64,000 bases of DNA from Branchinecta lynchi (GCA_023053575.1 JAKZAP010000015.1:12458142-12522141), one strand, 5' to 3'. Shown: positions 40,481 through 51,639, counted from the stretch's first letter. The notes: generated from the sequence alone by a model not told the origin. Translations and numbers: made by a program.

Positions 40481-40870
40481 TTTAAAGTGGCTTGAAGACG
40501 CTATGAAAAATGCGTTACTTCGTTGCTCCGCTATTCGCGAATAATCGATTTTCAAATAATGGACTTTCCCTGTCGGATTTGTGGTACCTCTATGCGCTTG
40601 TACCTGTGCTGTACGCTTGAAGAAAAAGATTTACGAAAAATCTGTGTTCAGGCACTAAGCGGTCTTCACCAGTTCACCACTGCCCTCTGAAAAGCCACGC
40701 CTATGTTGAGATTCAAATTTTCCGGGTCATAGTAGAATTTCGGTTGTGGGGACGGCCGTAGATATTCTGAACGTCACTACTAGAGAAGATGGTGGAAAAT
40801 CAAAAAATCCCTTAGCAGAATCCAAATCATTCAGTGTATACAAAGAAATGATACATAATAAGTTGGCTTT
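40481..40870. other. unassigned sequence
   Basis: No gene or repeat unit is supported. Confidence 0.3.
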
Positions 40871-40874
40871 TCAG

Positions 40875-41395
40875 TTAAACTTAGCCGCGTTCGATTTAGC
40901 CTTGTCCCGGCCCTGTCAGCCAAATGCCATTTTATTTAACTGCCTTGTCTTAATGCCGTTTTATTTGTCCTGTCAGCGGACAATACACTTGATGACTATC
41001 TCTCCCTTCCGATGCAGAATCTCCGGGTACCTGAGGAAGAACGGAAGAAACGGTGTCACAGCTGCGCTGACTCAGGATTTGAGTCATTGAGTTTGAGTCG
41101 TTACGGACTCGCTTACTCCTTCTTCCTGAGAATCACTGGCGTGTTTTGGACTTAGTCATATAGAGTATTGTCAGTGCCGTGTCAGCCAGGACGCCGTGAA
41201 TGATGACATGATCTCGGAGCAACTTTCGGTCCTGTCTCGGGTAGATTTCTCGACTGCGTTCTATTTGCGATGCTTGTCCGCTGTGTCATTCACCTGACAA
41301 GGCTAACTAAAACAGGTTTAAAGCGTGACAAGGCAGTAACAAGAAGACAGGACCGAGACAAGGAGGACTCAAATCGAACGCAGCTCTAAGTTTAA
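40875..41395. mobile_element. MITE-like element with TTAAACTTAG ends
   Basis: TTAAACTTAGCCGCGTTCG at 40875 and CGAACGCAGCTCTAAGTTTAA at 41395 are imperfect inverted repeats. CTTGTCCCGGCCCTGTC pairs with GACAGGACCGAGACAAGG further in. About 520 bp, non-coding. Confidence 0.6.
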
Positions 41396-41399
41396 CACA

Positions 41400-42480
41400 C
41401 AATCAACAGTGGGCATTTAAAGGTGGCCTTAAAGTACCCTATTTGTTTTTTATCCATTCAGTTGCGTCTAACCTTTTTTTTTACTGCGATTTGCAGAAGG
41501 CGTTAACCCCTCGCGCTCGCCATCGTTGCTTTATGATAAAATCATCATCACCATTGTTATGCTGAGGTCGTACGGACAGGTCAGTCTAAATTCATTCCGG
41601 TTTGTCTTTAGTCAGGCAAGGCAAGCGAGCAACCGCGCCACACGTCGATCGCTGGCCCGGGGTCTTCTGTAATTTTATGTTTCGCCACTAACCAAAAAAT
41701 TGTTCCACTTCCTGCTAATAAACTGGATTGTTTCTTGTAATGTTTCTGGTAAAATAAAGGAGCTTCACAAACGGTAACAAAACATGTAACTAGTTCAATT
41801 CCTTCATTCCCATCCCTTGCCGCTATAAAATCACGGCTTAGAAGAATGCTGATTGAGAATTTCAGAAGTTAGGTAAGTGATTCTCACTTTCCGGTTGTCT
41901 CTTATTTTGATATTTGTATAAAGTCTATCGACGTTCCCATCCTTGTTTAATTTTAATTATTATTTGTATATTTATTTTTGTTTAATTGTGAATGTGCCTT
42001 GGCCTTGCTCTCGGTTAGCTGTATGATTATATAGCGGATGGATGATATTGGGTATGATTCTTCATGTTTAAGTTAATTTGGTTTTGTTTATTTTTTCTGT
42101 GTGCGCTCGAGCTCTGCTCTCAGCAGCGGAAAATGATAATGATAGACTTTTTTTTTGCAAATAAAGATAACCTTGAACCTTGCTGGTTTGCATATCCTGG
42201 TATTGCATATACATGACGGAAGAAATTCAATGTTCGGCTTCGTCCGTTAACGAATTTTTGAAAATAAACTGAATTGAATTGATGTATCACACCGCGACTA
42301 AGGAACTCCGTCATGAATTGAGCAATTAATTGCGATTATTATTATTAGCAATAATACGTACATGGGACTTTACGCAAAGGACTTGTACCGTGACCAATAA
42401 ACTAGACACAGTTTTTTCGAATATAATCTATAAATTATAATTTATTTATATATTATATTCAAAGAAACAGTTTCTTATTT
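41400..42480. other. unassigned sequence
   Basis: AT-rich in its right half, with no supported exon or RNA gene. Confidence 0.3.
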
Positions 42481-42486
42481 ATTGGT

Positions 42487-42720
42487 TAATTTCCGTGACA
42501 TGGGGATGTGAACTGGTTACATGAATTTGCTTCGGGCGGGATCACTGTTCCTATGGCCGGCTTCTACCAGACTATTGTAGTGGGTTGCGAACTCTGTTCA
42601 CAAGTCCATCGGTAACACAAATGGTAAGAGCGCCTGCCTTGTAAGCAGAGGGTCCTGGGTTCAAATCCCGGCTGAGGAGCATTTTTGTCTTTCAGTTCAC
42701 TACTTATAAAATTATTATTA
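42487..42720 (+). mobile_element. SINE-like repeat with tRNA-Thr-like core, copy 1
   Basis: Starts TTAATTTCCGTGACATGGGG and ends CTTTCAGTTCACTACTTATA. It contains a tRNA-like segment at 42604-42681. A second full copy lies at 63355-63575, preceded by similar sequence and followed by the same tail. Confidence 0.7.
42604..42681 (+). tRNA. tRNA-Thr(TGT)-like pseudogene in a SINE
   Basis: The anticodon loop CTTGTAA (anticodon TGT) sits between CCTGC and GCAGA. The T-arm GGTTCAAATCC is a good B box, and the A-box region is TGGTAAGAGCG. The acceptor stem pairs poorly, and the unit is repeated with flanks, so a functional tRNA is unlikely. Confidence 0.5.
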
Positions 42721-42721
42721 G

Positions 42722-43380
42722 CTAGATTTCAGCCAAACGCCATAAATCACACAAAGAAACAAAAACACATCAAAAGTTAAACAAACATTGGAACGCTCTA
42801 AGGACATACGTCCCTGAGGAGCGCCCCTTCACAGGAAGACCACGGAAAAGGGGACCACCGGTAGTCCTGACAAGAAAATTCTCTGACCAGAAAATTCGCT
42901 GATGGAGGGACGCTTCGAACACCTCACTACCTCATCGAGTGTACAACACCTACGGGAGATAAAATCTTTGGGAGATTGTATAGGCGGCGGGCCATAGTCC
43001 TGTTTGTGCTTATCCATATCTACATATGTTCCTCAATACCTTTCGGCTTTTCTGGCAGTCTTGATCTTTTGCATTGTCCGTCGTATCTTACCAAGGAATT
43101 CTAAACTCCTTCCACGAAGTCGGTTAAAGAGGAAAAATAAATATTACACGGATTGTATAAGAAAAATAAGTAACAAAAGAATTCATTTAGCTAGTCGTAT
43201 TTGCCTCGCTGATTATCAATCGCTTCTGGGCGTCAAGGTAATCTGCTTCTTTTCTCTGAATGCCTTGTCTTAGGATCCGCACCTAAACAGAAATAAAGGA
43301 TAGAATCAGCTCTTAGTTAGTTAAAGTTCAACTGATACGGCGGAAAATGAGAATAAACAATTACAAGTCGACAGGAAGCT
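42722..43380. other. unassigned sequence with short AT-hook-like fragment
   Basis: Around 42790-42890 the plus strand can encode VPEERPFTGRPRKRGPPVV, with a GRPRKRGPP AT-hook-like stretch, before a stop. It is too short to call a gene. Confidence 0.25.
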
Positions 43381-43386
43381 TAATAC

Positions 43387-43675
43387 ACTGTCAGAAGTTT
43401 CACAACAGATAACACAAGGATGCGCAGTTTTGAACAGATAACACTTGGGGTATAATCTGTTGCGATTTTGAAAACGTTATGCATGAAAAGTTCTGCATAA
43501 CAAGCACAATTCAGCAGATTCGTTTTCGGCATTTTTCGGCTCTTGGACAATGCTTGTTATGCATAACATTTCATGCATAACGTTTTCAAAATCACAAAAG
43601 ATTACATCTCAAGTGTAGTTGTTGTCTGTTGAAACTTCGCATCCTGGTGTTTTCTGTTGCGAAACTTCTGACAGT
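43387..43675. mobile_element. MITE with TIRs of about 110 bp
   Basis: ACTGTCAGAAGTTTC at the left is matched by GAAACTTCTGACAGT at the right. The inner arms GATTTTGAAAACGTTATGCA and TGCATAACGTTTTCAAAATC are exact mirrors. About 290 bp, almost all arm, so it could fold into a hairpin. Confidence 0.85.
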
Positions 43676-44225
43676 TGGTAGAGACATCATTTATTTACTG
43701 ACGGCCTGAAGAGGACCCTTATTAAGAAGGGTCGAAATATCGAGGACGAAAATCGTAGCTGGTTTTCCATTTTAGTCATTCTAGAACTTCAAAGAAGGTC
43801 TGGAACATCGTAGTGCTGCAACGTAGGCAGTGAGAAACTCCATCGGAGTTATAAGCTTCTGAAATCCCCGCCTTCCGCCACTGCTTCATTTTGTATGCGC
43901 TTTTTCAACCGAGCCGATTTTTGTCAATCAGGCAACTCAAACTTGCAGCAAGCTTCAAGGTTTCAAGTTCCAAGTTCAATTTCAAATTAAATTCAACGTA
44001 AAGAGCCAATTTGGCAGAGACAAGGCTCGAGGCCAAATCGCGGACACTTTCTTCTACTACAAACTATAAGAACATCAACTCACATGTTATAAATAAACCA
44101 TAATCCATCCAGTTTCCAGACTCAAACGACCAAGATGAGTTGGGATTAACCGCGACATTACATTTTGATCGCGTTAGACAACAACTCTTTCATACATAAG
44201 GACATGAGAAGTTTCAAAGTATAGT
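43676..44225. other. retroelement scrap and unassigned sequence
   Basis: 43700-43750 has CCTGAAGAGGACCC and GGGTCGAAATATCG (see 36750). The rest shows no supported feature. Confidence 0.3.
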
Positions 44226-44229
44226 TTTT

Positions 44230-45224
44230 GGGATCCCAAAATGTAGTGGCGGGATACCTATGACATCGCAAAAGTTGTCCGTCTGTCGTCTGTGCGCACT
44301 ATAACTGTCGAAGGGAATGAGATATTTTGATGAAACTTGGTGTGAGGATTCTTAGGGTAAGAGTAAGGTCGAGATCGTAGATGGGCTCTGCAGCCCTATA
44401 TTTAGGGGTGGGGGTTTAAATTAAGGGGCATAATGAAATAGTTTTAAACAGACAAAGTGTAGTCGGTTATGGAGTAGAAGACATGCTGAACACGATGGTG
44501 AAAACCATTTGGTCATCGGACAAGTAGTTCGCCCGGAATCCATCCAAAACCTCAAAGTTTGTTATAAGTAAAAGTTTATGGGTAAGGAGACATGCTGAAC
44601 ACGGCGGTGTAAACCATTTTTTCGCCGGAGAAGTAGTTAGCCTGGAATCCGGCCAAAACCCGAAAGTCTGTTAAAAGTAAAATTTGTATCTGACGTCGAT
44701 TAGATGTTCGAATTAGGGGTAGGAAGACATGCTGAAAACGACGGTGAAAACCATTTTCTCGTCCCGGCAAGTAATTCGCCCGGAATTCGGCCAAAACCAG
44801 AAAGTTTGTTAAAAATAATTTATTTTAAGTTGATTAGATTTTCGATTAGGGGTAAGAAGATATGCTGAACATTCATGTTAAAAGTATTTTCTACCCGGAC
44901 AACTTGTTCGCCCGGAAACAGTCCAAAACCGGAAAATCTGTTAAAAGCAAAAGTTTTATTTGAAGTTGATTAGATGACAGATTTGGGGGTAAGAGATACT
45001 CTGAATCTGTATAAGACAATCTTTTTTTTACTGGGACATATAGTTCGTTCGAAATCCGGTTGAAACCGGAGTTTTTTCTAAGTTAAAGTTTTATTTGAAG
45101 TTGATTATATATCCTTTATGCGGATAAGGAGATACGCTGAATTCGTTTCTGAACTTTTTTTTCTGGACAAGTATGGTAGTTCGTTCACAATTGTCTGGAT
45201 CAAACATAACATTTCTGGGATCCC
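44230..45224 (+). mobile_element. GGGATCCC-bounded tandem-repeat element, copy 4
   Basis: GGGATCCCAAAATG border at 44230, then GTCCGTCTGTCGTCTGTG, a GGGAATGAGATATTTTGATG block, about five 130-bp units, and GGGATCCCATCGAAACC at the end. Confidence 0.85.
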
Positions 45225-46310
45225 ATCGAAACCTTTGGTCTTGTTCAGTTTGCAAGACATGGTAGACCATCGTGTCTATTTTCTGCTTTGGACTTCTTTT
45301 GTTTGCTTTTTTTTTCCCATTTTCTGACCACGGCGCGCTCAGTTTTCAATTTTTTTTTGTCGAGCTACCGCGTCCGAGGTCGCGAAGGCTAGATAGATGA
45401 CAAACGCTAGCAAGAAAACCGCTAATTTACCATAATTCGCACTTGGGAGCAACTGAGGTCCACGAAGGATCTGTTTTGCTCTGCTTCTGGTTGATTTCCA
45501 TGGATGGTCTTCTACTGAATTCATACGGAATGTAATGGTATTATCGGGAAGCGGTATCGCTGAGCCACATCGTGAAAAGACCATTTCTAGTAAGAGTTGT
45601 GCTTTAAGTATAGGTATAGGTTACTTCAGTCAATATTTTCTCTAATGGAGAGTGGCGAACATCTTCTAAATCACCCCCAAATATGGGCAACTGGGAGTTT
45701 CAGAATTTTCATAGCATTTAACACAACGGTGCCCAATTTCAACAGATATGAGATAGTAACTGTCGGCTGATGTCATAGAAAATTTGTATAATGAGCCTTC
45801 AAAGGACCGCTACACATCGAAGGTAGCAAACACGACAAGTGGGAAAATCATCGTGGTTTTGTTAAGAGGGGTTAGAACGTACCGTACGAAATTGGGATTT
45901 CCGGGTTCAGAAATATATGGAGTGATTACGGAAGTGGGTTGCATTAGTATTATAGGTAAGACCGGTCCTTTAAGTGTTTACGTCTCTGTCAGACTTTGCC
46001 CTAAACGCTATGAAAATAACATACATTATTGCTAGCGAAAAATTAATCCAAAAAGGCTATAACGGAAATATTATTTAACGTCAACGTGTGTTATGTCGTA
46101 TCCTCTTTGTGTAAACGTTGCAAAATTTCTGACGGTGCGTACTTCAACCCTTTTCGAACCGCTTTCAAACCTTCGTGCTTGCAAACAGAAGGACAAACTT
46201 ATGGTGTCATAGGTGTCCCATCGCTGACGATTGGAATCCACTGCAACACCAGTTAACCTGGCAAAGACCGTACTTTATCACTTTGAATATATGATGGACG
46301 TATAAAAAGG
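45225..46310. other. unassigned sequence
   Basis: A minus-strand open frame at 45339-45584 ends in a hydrophobic segment, but it shares CTCCCAAGTGCGAATT with 51770-51785 and is probably repeat-derived. No exon is supported with confidence. Confidence 0.3.
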
Positions 46311-46314
46311 TTAC

Positions 46315-46440
46315 CTCTTCTTCAATATTATAAAGCATGCTGGAAGCCATGCTGGAAGCCATTTCTTCGCCAGCAAAGAATGCAGTTTCGCAGGCGACAG
46401 TCAACAGCTTCTTTGCTTGCTCAAACATCATCTCCATATC
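46315..46440 (-). CDS. internal exon of an unknown host gene (gene C, exon x+2)
   Basis: Acceptor ...CTACTTTTTAG precedes 46440 and donor GAAGAG|GTAACC follows 46315. The exon has 42 codons, phase 0 at both ends. It encodes an amphipathic, Met/Ala-rich helix (FEQAKKLLTVACETAFF, with a duplicated MASS). It is phase-compatible with the exons at 53030-53098 and 62931-63060 on the same strand. The family is unrecognised. Confidence 0.45.
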
Positions 46441-46598
46441 CTAAAAAGTAGCTTCGTTCAACCCTTCATCTGGCTGGATGGTTAGTTCAACTGTTAACAA
46501 GAAGATGCATTCCTGTCGGCACAGTCGTTACTAGCCATTTTTACCGACTGCTTTTTCAAAAATCGCGGCACTTCACGCCGACTCGCTCTTCCTTTTTT

Positions 46599-48267
46599 GG
46601 GATCCCAAAACGTAAGTGGAGGGATACCTATGACATCGCAAAAGTTGTCCGTCTGTCCGTCCGTCTGTCCGTCCGTCTGTAAGCACGATAACTCTAGAAG
46701 GGAATGAGATATTTTGATGAAACTTGGTGTGAGGGTTCGTTGGGTCGTCGGACCAGTCAAGTTCGTAGATGGGCTTTGTAGCTCTACATTTAGGGGTGGG
46801 GGAGGGGATTCAAATTAAGGGACAAACAAAATATTTTGAAACAGCTAATGTGATAGTCGATTATGGGGTAAGAAGACATGCTGAACACGATGGTGAAAAC
46901 CATTTTGTCATCGGACAAGTAGTTCACCCGGAATCCGGCCAAAACCGGAAAGTTTGTTGAAAGTAAAAGTTTTATTTGAAGTTGATTAGATGTTCGATTT
47001 AGGGGTAGGAAGACATGCTGAAGACGATGGTGAAAATTATTTTATCGACGGACAAGTATTTCGCCCGGAATCCGGCCCAAACCGGAAAGTTTGTTGAAAG
47101 TAAAAGTTTTATTTGAAATTGATTAGATGTTCGATTTAGGAGTAGGAAGACATGCTGAAGACGATGGTGAAAACTATTTTCTCGACGGACAAGTATTTCG
47201 CCCGGAATCCGGCCAAAACCGGAAAGTTTGTTGAAAGTAAAAGTTTTATTTGAAGTTGATTAAATGTTCGATCTAGAGCTAGGAAGACATGCTGAAGACG
47301 ACGGTGAAAACTATTTTCTCGACGGACAAGCATTTCGACCGGAATCCGGCCCAAACCGGAAAGTTTGTCAAAATTAAAAGTTTTATTTGAAATTGATTAG
47401 ATGTTCGATTTAGGGGTAGGAAGACATGCTGAAGACGATGGTGAAAACTATTTTCTCGACGGACAAGTATTTCGCCCGGAATCCGGCCCAAACCGGAAAG
47501 TTTGTTGAAAGTAAAAGTTTTATTTGAAGTTGATTAAATGTTCGATTTAGAGGTAGGAAGACATGCTGAAGACGATGGTGAAAACTATTTTCTCGACGGA
47601 CAAGCATTTCGACCGGAATCCGGCCCAAACCGGAAAGTTTGTCAAAATTAAAAGTTTTATTTGGAGTTGATTAGATGTTCGATTTAGGGCAAGAAGACAT
47701 GCTGAACACTTATGTGAAAACAAGTTTCTGCCCGGACATGTAGTTCGTCCAGAATCCGGCCAAAACCGGAAAACTGTTGGAAGTCAAAGTTTTATTTCTA
47801 GTTCATTAGATAAGCGATTTAGGGGTAAGAAGAGATGCTGAGTCCCTGTATGACAATCGTATTTTACCCAGACATATAGTCGACCGGAATCCTGCTGGAA
47901 TCGGAAAATTTGTTATAAGCTAAATTTCTATTTGAGGTTGATTAGATGTTCATTACTGGGGAAAGAAGATACCCTGATTTGGTCTTTGAGCTTTCTTTTT
48001 TCGCCGGACAAGTAGTTCTGGAGTTCGGCCGGAACCGGGAAATTGGCAGAAGTGGCAGGAAGTTTTCGTCAAAACAGATATGACTTATAGGGGTAAACAC
48101 ACATGCTGAATCCAAATCTGAACTTGGTTTTCTCAGGTGATTAGCTATTTGGCCTTAATCAGTTTCTGAATTTTAATTGTAAAAATGTTCAAGGAGTCTG
48201 GCGAAGACTGGATCTGGCTAAGACAAGACCCAGTTGTCTGGATCAGATAATGAATTTTTGGGATCCC
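46599..48267 (+). mobile_element. GGGATCCC-bounded tandem-repeat element, copy 5 (longest)
   Basis: GGGATCCCAAAACG border, GTCCGTCCGTCTGTCCG microsatellite, then about ten 120-130-bp units from 46850 to 47980. Units at 47010-47650 alternate two subtypes (GACAAGTATTTCGCC and GACAAGCATTTCGAC). The 3' border is GGGATCCCATCGAAACC at 48260. Confidence 0.9.
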
Positions 48268-48315
48268 ATCGAAACCTTTGGTCTTGTTTTTGTTACCGAC
48301 AGGCAGCCAACATTA

Positions 48316-48836
48316 GAGGCGTATTCTCGGCGTTCTCCGGCACTCCTCGCGGAACTAGAGAACGGTGAGCAGGGGCGTCACGTACGGGAGGGACGCCCCT
48401 CCCCCCCCCCCCCCAATGTTGTCGGCCAGTCAGTACAAAAATAGAAAAATCGGCGCGAAGTGCCGCGGTTTTTCGTAAAACAGCAGATTTTTTCTTGGAA
48501 ACCGTAAATTTTTCTTCAAAGCAGTCCTTTTTTCCTAAATTCAGAGATTTTCGTGAAAACCGTAGTTCTTTCTGCAAAACAGTAAATGACCCGTCAGTCG
48601 GTAAATATCTTTCCACCACCCACCCCCCCACATTTTGGCTAGTAACGACTGTGACGGTGAGAATAGATGGAGTCACTGCGTGCGGACTCGGCGGATGGAA
48701 AACAGTGAGAACACAGGGAATGCCCCCAGAATGCATTTTGTAACAAACAAAAATTATAAAATTATCCAGAGGCGTATGCTCGCCGTTCCCCGAGGACTCC
48801 ACTTGAGGAGTACCCACGTTTTCGTTTGTCCCGGGG
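48316..48836. mobile_element. composite of TIR-element ends with a CAGGGGCGTC-type insertion
   Basis: GGCGTATTCTCGGCGTTC at 48318 and GCGTATGCTCGCCGTTCCCC at 48769 are ends of the 40.1-kb family. Between them CAGGGGCGTCACGTACGGG (48373), next to a long C run, resembles a hAT-type terminus. Beyond it, repeated AAACCGTAAAT/AAAACAGTAAAT words occupy 48470-48600. Confidence 0.45.
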
Positions 48837-48838
48837 GC

Positions 48839-49003
48839 TCACTCCCTGTAACGACACGAAGTATTTAATTCTAGATGTTTATAACAACTCTCGCAATGCA
48901 ACTGTTGGTGCAGATCCTCGTCTGCTCGAACAGTCGCATTGCCTAGTAGTCTCAAAGTTCCTTTTCTCTCACATTTGCAAAAAAGGCACTGCGCCTTTTT
49001 GCC
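48839..49003 (-). pseudogene. possible Cys-rich coding fragment
   Basis: The minus strand can encode CLFCKCERKGTLRLLGN followed by LHCESCYKHLEL, two Cys pairs with a regular spacing. It could be a transposon-derived zinc finger. No convincing splice borders were seen and the family is unknown. Confidence 0.3.
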
Positions 49004-49049
49004 TGATTTTGGCAACACATTAAGCAAAGCGAAAATATTTAGCAAAGAG

Positions 49050-49395
49050 AAATATCCGGTATAAATAGAGCAGTGTTATTGTATTAAAGGGCAGTCTTAA
49101 GCTATTCTTAAGACAGTGGTGATCGTTGGATTAACAGATGTATTCGATGTATGCAGAACTCCAATATTAAAAGTAGGTGTGTTTTCTAACCACTGTGTAT
49201 TGAATGTAGGACCTAGGACCCACCGTCCAAACTCCCCCCTCCACAGTTACGAACCAACCCTTCGAGGATTAAGATCAGAGTACCGGTATAGTCCAATATG
49301 TACCAACCACTCGGGTACACGCTACACGTATATTAGATGCTCGGTTTCGTACAACAATTAAAGCATAAACGATTAGAGAGATACTCCTAATTTAA
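49050..49395. other. unassigned sequence
   Basis: No exon, RNA or repeat is supported. Confidence 0.3.
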
Positions 49396-49397
49396 CA

Positions 49398-49744
49398 TCC
49401 CCGTATTCTCGCGAGTCCCCACGGACAGGGAATGCTCCGATATCATCACCGTCGTCAAAACGGACTCCGTTTCAGATCCATTTCAGATTCGGAGAGGAAT
49501 AAATTTTTGCTGGTTTTGATGCAACGTAAAATTAATTAGAAACAATCAGAATACATAAAAACAAAAATAAAGTTGATTCAGACTAATTTTTTCAACTTCA
49601 TATTTTTGTTTCGAACAAAATCAATTTTGGAAGCATTCACCGTGTTTTCGCTGTTTCTGTGCATTTTCTGTGGAGTGACTCCCTCTATTCTCGCCGTTCC
49701 CTTCGATTCCCCGAGGAGTCCTCGGGGAACGGCGAGAATACGCC
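49398..49744. mobile_element. TIR element, CTCGCCGTTCCCCGAGGA family, inverted copy
   Basis: Its interior is the reverse complement of 40140-40430. Shared words include CGGAGCATTCCCCGTCCG against CGGACAGGGAATGCTCCG. The right end is a near-perfect palindrome (CCCCGAGGAGTCCTCGGGG). Confidence 0.7.
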
Positions 49745-49794
49745 CCAGGTGACGGAATTATCGTCAAAGGCCTTAGAAGCCCGCTAGGAGGTAG

Positions 49795-50040
49795 AACGCG
49801 TTGGACACCGGTTGTTCGGTGCGGACAATCAGAGGGTTGCGAAAGCAGACTGTTCAGTGTGGTCCGAATCTCCGTTGTCGCGGGATGAAGTCCTCCGACC
49901 CCTCTGTTGCGTGCCAAAGGAACGAAGCCCAGTAGGAGCAAATCTCGCCATACTCCTGAGCAGGCTGTGAATCGCTGAAGTTTTGACCTCGGTTGCCGCG
50001 GGTGAATTTCTTTGGTCTCCCGGCTGCGTGCCAAAGGACG
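49795..50040 (+). repeat. two diverged tandem units of about 115 bp
   Basis: CTGCGTGCCAAAGGA-type words recur at 49905 and 50020, with similar GTTGYCGCGGGTGAA-type sequence before each. This could be the 5'-UTR monomers of a plus-strand LINE remnant. Confidence 0.4.
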
Positions 50041-51320
50041 AGTTAATGGAGAAGTTAAATTTGTTTAAAGTTTAAAGTGTGTATGTTTATAAAGAGTAGG
50101 TGACGTTAAAGAATTTAAAGTTTAACCGAAAAGGGCTAGGATACGACAGTCTAGTTACCCATCACTTGTTCGCTTAAATAATCTTGAAAACCCGATGAAA
50201 AAGCGTTAGTTTGTTTTTCTGATATTTCCAAATAATCGATTATCCCATTGTGCTTGCCGCTCTTCCCGTTTTTGTGATATCTCTATGGTGCCTGGAACAT
50301 TTGGCAACAACACCAGCAGCAAACGATTAAATAAATCGTGTATCAAATAAACAAAGAAGTGTCTGCAGTCTGCAGTGCCAAAAACTAGTGCTAGCTAGTG
50401 AGGTGTCTTGTGTCGTGATAGTTTAGTGATTTTCGCGGGCGAATTGTGGACGGATTCACCATGGGAAAGCGTCCACATTCCCAACGTCTCTACTGAAGAC
50501 TACTGTGGACAGAATGAAAATCCCCAATAGGTGTTGTAATAATTCAATGTATTTGAATCTAAGATGTAAAAATAAGTTGCCTGTTCAGTTAAACTTTAAG
50601 GAAATCTTAACGTTACCGCGTGGAGGAGGAGTCGTAGCCCAAAAAGTAAAAAAATCAAAATGTTCGGAAAGATGCTATGCGGGTTTAAAAAAAAAAAAAA
50701 AAAAGGACGAGAAATCCGCTCGGATCGAAGCGTGCTTGACTATCGAGCAGGATGCGAATGCGCGTTGTTTTTGCACCACTGCACTTCTGGCTTCTTGGCT
50801 GGAACGATTTTCCCTATTTTTGGCAAAATATCGCGCATGACCGAAAACTAAAATTCTAACTGTAATTAATTCTAAACTAACAAATAAACTAAACTAACAT
50901 GCTATTGTAAGTAAATATGTTTAGTTGCGAAATAATTTTTTAACCATATATTAAATACAAACAAGAATATTGTGAAATACTTAACATCATTCTCAATTAG
51001 TAAATATAAAAAAGAGTAAAAGACTGCTTCTATACAAAACATAGTTTTGCCTTCAAACTTCAACCAAGAGCTTCACTAGATCTTGCCAAGTAGGCCCGAA
51101 ATATCGCTAGGACACATCTTAGCTACTTAGGCCAGCTAACTGACATCGCGGTAAGCTTGGACTGAACCTGTCGATAAACATGCATTTCTCCAAAGAACGC
51201 ATAACCTACGTTTTATGTGTTTGCCCAAACAAGAGGCCACTCCAAGAAGCTATCCAAAATCCACGTAAAACCAGAGTGCGTCAAAACTACTTTCCATAGA
51301 ATGACTAAAATTCCCTCTCC
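50041..51320. other. unassigned sequence
   Basis: Holds an A-run at 50689-50704 and an AATAAGTTGCCTGTTCAGTT block that recurs near 40860 and 52810. The stretch GCCCGAAATATCG near 51105 matches the retroelement scrap type at 43.7 kb. No gene is supported. Confidence 0.3.
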
Positions 51321-51322
51321 GA

Positions 51323-51608
51323 CCCTAGGTTCACACAGACGTTCACACTGAGGTGATATAAGCCATCGCCGAGATTTTCGTCGCCAAAATCGGCGATTTT
51401 TGTTGCTTCGTCAGGCGAATTTCAATGTTGGGAAAAATTCAACTTATATTGTGCAACAGTACGATTTTATGCACGCAACAACAACATTTCGCGTTAATAT
51501 CTGTTGCTGACGAAGATTCAGTGTGAACATCCAGGCGATACAAATCTTCTATCGCTGCGATTGAAAAATCTCGTTCATCGCCGCGATTTGCTCTGTGTGA
51601 ACCTAGGG
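51323..51608. mobile_element. MITE with perfect 16-bp TIRs
   Basis: CCCTAGGTTCACACAG at 51323-51338 is exactly reverse-complemented at 51593-51608. The interior is rich in TCGCCGCGATTT and CGGCGATTTT words. 286 bp, non-coding. No target duplication is obvious. Confidence 0.85.
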
Positions 51609-51639
51609 TAAGTCAGCATGTGTCAGCACTTTCACCTGA

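Noticed and set aside
43004..43273. An 89-residue plus-strand frame as a gene
   Set aside because: No domain, no splice signals of quality and no repetition elsewhere. It is compatible with chance.
45339..45584. Minus-strand frame with a C-terminal hydrophobic segment as the last exon of gene C
   Set aside because: The required splice phase does not match the preceding exon, and part of the sequence recurs in a LINE-like 3' end at 51770.
46620..46690. CRISPR-like short repeats (GTCCGTCTGTCC)
   Set aside because: It is a simple microsatellite inside the GGGATCCC element, without spacers, in an animal genome.
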